In this document: positions 60,634-64,000 of the stretch, one piece after another
Layout of the letters: each line of letters starts with the position of its first letter
How positions within the stretch are numbered: position 1 is the first letter of the stretch
Assembly: GCF_016741775.1 (NCBI RefSeq)
Contig: NZ_JAERRK010000003.1
Span: forward strand, 1 to 64,000
Direction: 5' to 3'
DNA: 64,000 nt
Source of the DNA: Streptomyces actinomycinicus
GTDB lineage: Bacteria > Actinomycetota > Actinomycetes > Streptomycetales > Streptomycetaceae
Program-made: the position numbers and the translations under genes
Notes under the pieces: generated by a model
What the model was told of the DNA's origin: nothing
The model's database searches: none
What the model saw: the letters and a program-made list of their open reading frames with translations, nothing else

Positions 60634-60700
60634 TGTTCAGTTGTGGCTGTGCGGTGTCGGTGTTCAGTTGTGGCTGTACCGGATGTTCAGTTGTGTCTGT
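60634..60700. repeat. three 17-base direct repeats upstream of devE
   Basis: TGTTCAGTTGTGGCTGT occurs at 60634-60650 and 60661-60677, and with one change at 60684-60700 (spacings 27 and 23). They lie between the Eis-like gene and devE, which are 309 bases apart. The function is unknown. Confidence 0.85.
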
Positions 60701-60793
60701 GCGCTCCGGTGGCCGCCCCCAGCCCGGGCTCCCGGCTCCCCTCCGGAAGGGAACCCGGTCGGCCAACCACTGGAAAGCTCGACCATGTCAGGC

Positions 60794-60810
60794 AAGTTGG
60801 CTGCCAACTT
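60794..60810 (+). promoter_or_regulatory. AAGTTGG palindrome upstream of devE
   Basis: AAGTTGG (60794-60800), CTG, CCAACTT (60804-60810) is a perfect inverted repeat. Further AAGTTGG and GAAGTTG copies lie at about 60869 and 60880, next to the devE -10 (TACGGT, 60885-60890). Candidate operator for DevE and/or DevA. Confidence 0.7.
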
Positions 60811-60896
60811 CACTGTACTTATCTCCGCCGGGAAGCGTCTCATAACCAGCTGTCGGCGAACTGCCCTAAGTTGGCGGGAAGTTGTACGGTTCGACT

Positions 60897-61805
60897 GTGG
60901 ACCCCGAGCACGTCTCCGCCAGTGGGCGGACGAGGCCCCAGCGGCACCGCTCGTCCCACCGTGAGATCGCCGACGAACTGCGCAGCCGGATCAGGTCCGG
61001 CGAGCTGCGGCCGGGACAGCGCATGCCCACGCAGGCCAAGCTGGCAGACGAGTTCGGGGTCGAACGCGCGGCCGTCCGCCAGGCCTTGCGCATCCTGCAG
61101 TCCGAGCGCCTGCTCACCGGCGTCTCCAAGGGCAGCCCCGCCACCGTGGCGGCGGAGCCGGGACGCCCCAGTCCGGCCGCCGGGCCCGCGGCACCGCCGC
61201 AGCCCACCATGGTGGGCCTGGCGCCGCGCATCGCGGCCGCCTTCGCCGCCCCGCACGTGCGGGTGGACGCGCTCTGCCTCACCTCCGTCTCGCTCACACT
61301 GGCGATGGGCGAGCCGCTCCGGCAGATCCACGCGGGACAGCTGGAACCGGCCAAGATCGAGGTCCGGGTGCTGCTGCCCAGCCGGAACATCGACCTCGCC
61401 TTCCCGGCGCCGGTGGACGCCGACGACGGGGGGCTGCTGCACCGGCGCTGGCTGGCCCAGCGCAACGCCCAGGGCCAGGTGCTGCGGCAGAACCTGCTGG
61501 CCCTGCGCACCACCCACGGCATCCACGTCCGGGTCTCCTTCCGGGCGCTGCCGTTCACCCCGCCGGTGAAGCTGTACCTGCTCAACGGGGCCGAGGCGCT
61601 GTTCGCGTACTACACGCTGGGCCGCCGGGAGCGGGAGATCGAGCACGAGCACGTCCAGCTGTACGACGCGGACGGCACCCGGTCCATGCTGTTCGCCTTC
61701 GAACAACGGGCCGGGCACCGGGACGAGGTGTTCGTGGAGCAGTCGCGCCTGTGGTTCGACGCGCTGTGGGAGACGATCAGTTCGGAGCTGGTGCTGACGC
61801 TATAG
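60897..61805 (+). CDS. devE: DevE, GntR-like regulator paralogous to DevA
   Basis: A 302-residue regulator. The GntR winged helix is REIADELRSRIRSGELRPGQ with EFGVERAAVRQALRILQSER (about residues 22-75). The C-terminal effector domain (LLPSRNIDLAFPAPVDAD, LYLLNGAEALFAYYTLGRRE) is special to the DevA group. In S. coelicolor devA and devE arose by duplication and have separate developmental roles. TACGGT lies six bases before the GTG, so it is leaderless. Roughly 60-65% identical to DevA here by eye. Confidence 0.88.
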   Translation: MDPEHVSASGRTRPQRHRSSHREIADELRSRIRSGELRPGQRMPTQAKLADEFGVERAAVRQALRILQSERLLTGVSKGSPATVAAEPGRPSPAAGPAAPPQPTMVGLAPRIAAAFAAPHVRVDALCLTSVSLTLAMGEPLRQIHAGQLEPAKIEVRVLLPSRNIDLAFPAPVDADDGGLLHRRWLAQRNAQGQVLRQNLLALRTTHGIHVRVSFRALPFTPPVKLYLLNGAEALFAYYTLGRREREIEHEHVQLYDADGTRSMLFAFEQRAGHRDEVFVEQSRLWFDALWETISSELVLTL

Positions 61806-61988
61806 CGCGGGCCCGGCGAGCAGTACCGCCAGCAGGATCGCGCCGGCGGAGCTGACCGTGGGGTTCTTGGCCTTGACGCCGACGGTGAGCAGCAGCAGAC
61901 CGACGATGCCGACGGCGCCGAAGCGCCACTGGACGAGCTGCTCGAAGCCGACGACGACGAGGGCGGAGAGGAGCGCGAGGACGGGCAC
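61800..61988 (-). CDS. small two-helix membrane protein between devE and devA
   Basis: A 62-residue protein, VPVLALLSALVVVGFEQLVQ at the start, with two or three hydrophobic segments. Its GTG is supported by AAGGGGGA upstream; an ATG at 62063 in the same frame would run through the devA operator and is not preferred. It overlaps the devE stop by six bases, tail to tail. Function unknown, but the position between devE and devA is as in S. coelicolor. Confidence 0.75.
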   Translation of the reverse strand: MPVLALLSALVVVGFEQLVQWRFGAVGIVGLLLLTVGVKAKNPTVSSAGAILLAVLLAGPAL

Positions 61989-62009
61989 GGACGTTCCCCC
62001 TTCGGTCTG

Positions 62010-62027
62010 CCAACTTGACCAAGTTGG
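62010..62027. promoter_or_regulatory. CCAACTTG/CAAGTTGG palindrome, candidate DevA/DevE operator
   Basis: CCAACTTG (62010-62017), AC, CAAGTTGG (62020-62027) is a perfect eight-base inverted repeat. CCAACT (62031), AAGTTG (62043) and ACTTGG (62054) copies follow. It lies between the small membrane gene and devA, and the same half-site is found in front of devE. Confidence 0.75.
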
Positions 62028-62123
62028 CAACCAACTATGTTTAAGTTGTCCCCACTTGGCCATCGCTTACAAACAACTTTCGAACAACTCACGGTAGATG
62101 GACGAGGGTTGTAGCGTTTGGTC

Positions 62124-62999
62124 GTGACCCAGGAGAACGTGGCAGTGAACGGCAGCAGAAGGCTCAGCCCCCAGGAGATCGCCGACACCCTGCGCGGTCG
62201 CATCCGCAGCGGTGCCCTGAGGCCGGGGGAGCGCCTGCCCACCCAGGCCGAGCTGGCCGAGGAGTTCGGGGTGGAGCGCGGTGCCGTACGCCAGGCCCTG
62301 CGGGCACTCGCACAGGACGGACTGCTCAGCGGCGTCAGCAAGGGCAGCCCGCCGCGGATCGCCGAGCCGGCCTCCCCCGCGCACGACGAGCCCCAGCCGA
62401 CGATGGTGGGCCTCGCACCCCGGCTGACCGAGGCGTTCTCCGCGGCGCACGTGCGTGTCGACGCGGCCTGCCTGACCGCGCAGTCCCTGATCCCCGCCCT
62501 CGGAGAGCCGCTCCGCCTCATCCACGAGGGCCGGATCCGCCCCGAGCGGATCGACGTACGGATCCTGCTGCCGTCCCGGGACATCAACCTGGCCTTCCCG
62601 GTCTCCGTGGACGCCCACGGCGACGACGACGCCGTGCACCAGCGCTGGCTGGCGATGCGCAACGCCCAGGGGCAGGTGCTCCAGTACAACCTCCAGGCCC
62701 TGCGCTCCACCCACGACATCGACGTGCACGTCACGTTCCGGGCGCTGCCGTTCACCCCGCCGGCGAAGCTGTACCTGCTCAACGGCGCGGAGGCGCTGTT
62801 CGCGTACTACATGGTCGCGCGCCGCGAGGAACCGACGGACAGCGGAACGCTCGAGATGTACGACACCCTCGGCTCCGAGTCCCTGCTGTTCTCCTTCGAG
62901 AAGCGGGCCGGGCGGCGCGACGCCGCGTTCGTGGAGCAGTCCCAGATGTGGTTCGACGCCCTCTGGGAAACCATCACCACGGACCTGACACTCTCCTAG
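62124..62999 (+). CDS. devA: DevA, GntR-like developmental regulator
   Basis: A 291-residue regulator. The winged helix is QEIADTLRGRIRSGALRPGE with EFGVERGAVRQALRALAQDG (about residues 18-70), followed by the DevA-type effector domain. In S. coelicolor it is needed for normal aerial growth and sporulation. TAGCGT (62112-62117) lies six bases before the GTG; the spacing copies that of devE, so the transcript is leaderless. The stop overlaps the devB start by one base. Confidence 0.9.
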   Translation: MTQENVAVNGSRRLSPQEIADTLRGRIRSGALRPGERLPTQAELAEEFGVERGAVRQALRALAQDGLLSGVSKGSPPRIAEPASPAHDEPQPTMVGLAPRLTEAFSAAHVRVDAACLTAQSLIPALGEPLRLIHEGRIRPERIDVRILLPSRDINLAFPVSVDAHGDDDAVHQRWLAMRNAQGQVLQYNLQALRSTHDIDVHVTFRALPFTPPAKLYLLNGAEALFAYYMVARREEPTDSGTLEMYDTLGSESLLFSFEKRAGRRDAAFVEQSQMWFDALWETITTDLTLS

Positions 63000-63730
63000 T
63001 GACCTCAGAGACGACGACTGACACGACGACCGGTACGGCCGCACAGCTACGGGAACCGCTGCGCCGCGCCCGGGTGGTCCTCTGGGACTTCGACGGGCCC
63101 ATCTGCCGGCTGTTCGCCCGGCACACGGCGGAACGGGTGGCGGCGGGGCTGGTGGAGTGGCTGGCCGGACGCGGGCTGCCCGGACTGCTCGACGACACCG
63201 AGCGCGAAGCGGTGGACCCGCACGTGGTGCTGCGTGCCGTGGACCGCCGGCACCCCGGCAGCGACCTCGTCGTCGAGCTGGAGGAACGTCTCACCAAGGA
63301 GGAACTGCGGGCCGCCGCCTCCGCGCTGCCCACCGCCTGGGCCGACCCGCTGATCCGCACCTGGACGGCCGTCGGCTCCCGCCTGGCCATCACCACCAAC
63401 AACTCCCCCCGGGTGGTCCGCGCCTACCTCGACACCCGCGGCCTCACCTCCTGCTTCACCCCCCACATCTACGGCCGCACCACGGACCTGCACCTCCTCA
63501 AGCCCGACCCGTACTGCCTCAACCGGGCCCTCAGCGCGATGGGCACGGCACCCTCGGCCGCCTTGATGATCGGCGACTCCCCCTCCGACCTGGCCGCCGC
63601 ACGCGAGGCCCGCGTGCCGTTCCTCGGCTACGCGCGTAACGAACGGAAGGCGAAGCTGCTGCGGGAGGCCGGAGCCGAACAGGTGGTCACCTCCCTGGAA
63701 CCCCTGCTCCTGTCCCTCCGCCACCGCTGA
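62999..63730 (+). CDS. devB: DevB, HAD-family phosphatase
   Basis: A 243-residue hydrolase. HAD motifs: DFDGPI (nucleophile Asp), TTNNS (motif II), KPDP (motif III) and GDSPSDLAAA (motif IV). It probably dephosphorylates a small metabolite; in S. coelicolor the homologue lies in the devA operon. GTG start within a TAGTG overlap with devA. Cytoplasmic. Confidence 0.9.
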   Translation: MTSETTTDTTTGTAAQLREPLRRARVVLWDFDGPICRLFARHTAERVAAGLVEWLAGRGLPGLLDDTEREAVDPHVVLRAVDRRHPGSDLVVELEERLTKEELRAAASALPTAWADPLIRTWTAVGSRLAITTNNSPRVVRAYLDTRGLTSCFTPHIYGRTTDLHLLKPDPYCLNRALSAMGTAPSAALMIGDSPSDLAAAREARVPFLGYARNERKAKLLREAGAEQVVTSLEPLLLSLRHR

Positions 63731-64000
63731 CGCCGCCCCCGCTGATCGCCGAGGTGTCCGAGCGCAGCGAGGTGACGCCGGACATCTGCACGCTGACCTC
63801 GCAGAGCGTGGACACCCGCGTCCACGCGCAGGCCGAACGCATCATGAAGGCCCTGCTGCGCGTCATCACCGAACGGCACACCGCCTCCCTGCGCAGCCGC
63901 GTCGTGTCGTGTCGTGGCGGTCTGGCACGGAGCCCGTCCGAAGAGGAGTACCGTGCTCCCACTTCTGCCTCCTTCGGCAGGGGCATGGTGAGAGAAACAG
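63731..64000. other. right-edge region after devB, no complete gene
   Basis: An open plus-strand frame from a GTG at 63754 (VSERSEVTPDICTLTSQSVD onwards) runs to the window end and could be a partial gene, but has no ribosome site. An ATG at 63985 with AGGGG upstream may be the start of the next gene. Neither can be confirmed here. Confidence 0.35.

Noticed and set aside
1..64000. tRNA, rRNA or known riboswitch
   Set aside because: No cloverleaf, rRNA-like stretch or riboswitch core was recognised on either strand by eye.

Overview
The window is high-GC actinobacterial chromosome, almost certainly from a Streptomyces. The gene set and order match the core-arm region I know from S. coelicolor around pstSCAB, ppk, mshD, glnR, nur, rsiG and devA/devB. 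GTG/TTG starts are common, many transcripts look leaderless, and there are few long gaps. No rRNA, tRNA, CRISPR array, transposase or integrase was seen.

Layout. (1) 1-3.9 kb: a terminator, an exported beta-propeller/phosphoesterase, an isochorismatase-family hydrolase and a GNAT acetyltransferase. (2) 3.9-11.1 kb, minus strand: a six-gene operon resembling a type IV secretion/conjugation apparatus. It has a pilin-like protein, an anchored assembly-like factor, a VirB6-like channel protein, an SCO6880-family protein, a VirB4-like ATPase and a VirD4-like coupling protein with a degenerate P-loop; there is no relaxase. A lytic transglycosylase-NlpC/P60 protein at 14.2 kb is a plausible wall-cutting partner. 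Between them lie a TetR/SDR divergent pair with paired palindromic operators and a secreted serine protease. (3) 15.4-30.1 kb: phosphate metabolism. A PAP2 phosphatase, a bicovalent-flavin oxidase, pstSCAB behind a phased PHO box, a PiT transporter with a PhoU-like (DUF47) partner, csoR with its own operator, and a Nudix-CHAD-ppk polyphosphate operon. (4) 30.5-43.6 kb: mshD, a secreted 5'-nucleotidase, an NmrA/MarR pair with two operators, an MprAB-like two-component system beside an HtrA-like protease, a LacI regulator, glnR, a hydrolase, a MoaD-like protein and a membrane protein. (5) 43.6-49.7 kb: an accessory island of XRE/DUF397/DUF6879-type genes. Two nearly identical DUF397 genes lie in direct orientation around an XRE-TPR regulator, a small conserved protein and a methyltransferase. 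(6) 49.7-58.5 kb: a DUF1416-sulfurtransferase operon with a 26-residue leader peptide, small membrane proteins, a three-gene operon of anchored exported proteins, a nitrobindin-like protein, the nickel regulator nur, a YgfZ-like protein and dtd. (7) 58.7-64 kb: developmental genes. rsiG (anti-sigma of WhiG, with both c-di-GMP motifs intact), an Eis-like acetyltransferase, and the paralogous GntR regulators devE and devA with devB; shared AAGTTGG/CCAACTT palindromes lie upstream of both regulators.

The most interesting stretches are the relaxase-free T4SS-like operon with a probably dead coupling ATPase, the DUF397-bracketed island with its iteron-like TTGAATTTG repeats and a fused DUF6879 gene, the sulfurtransferase leader peptide, and several unexplained tandem repeats. 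All function calls are from sequence reading and family memory; no search was run.
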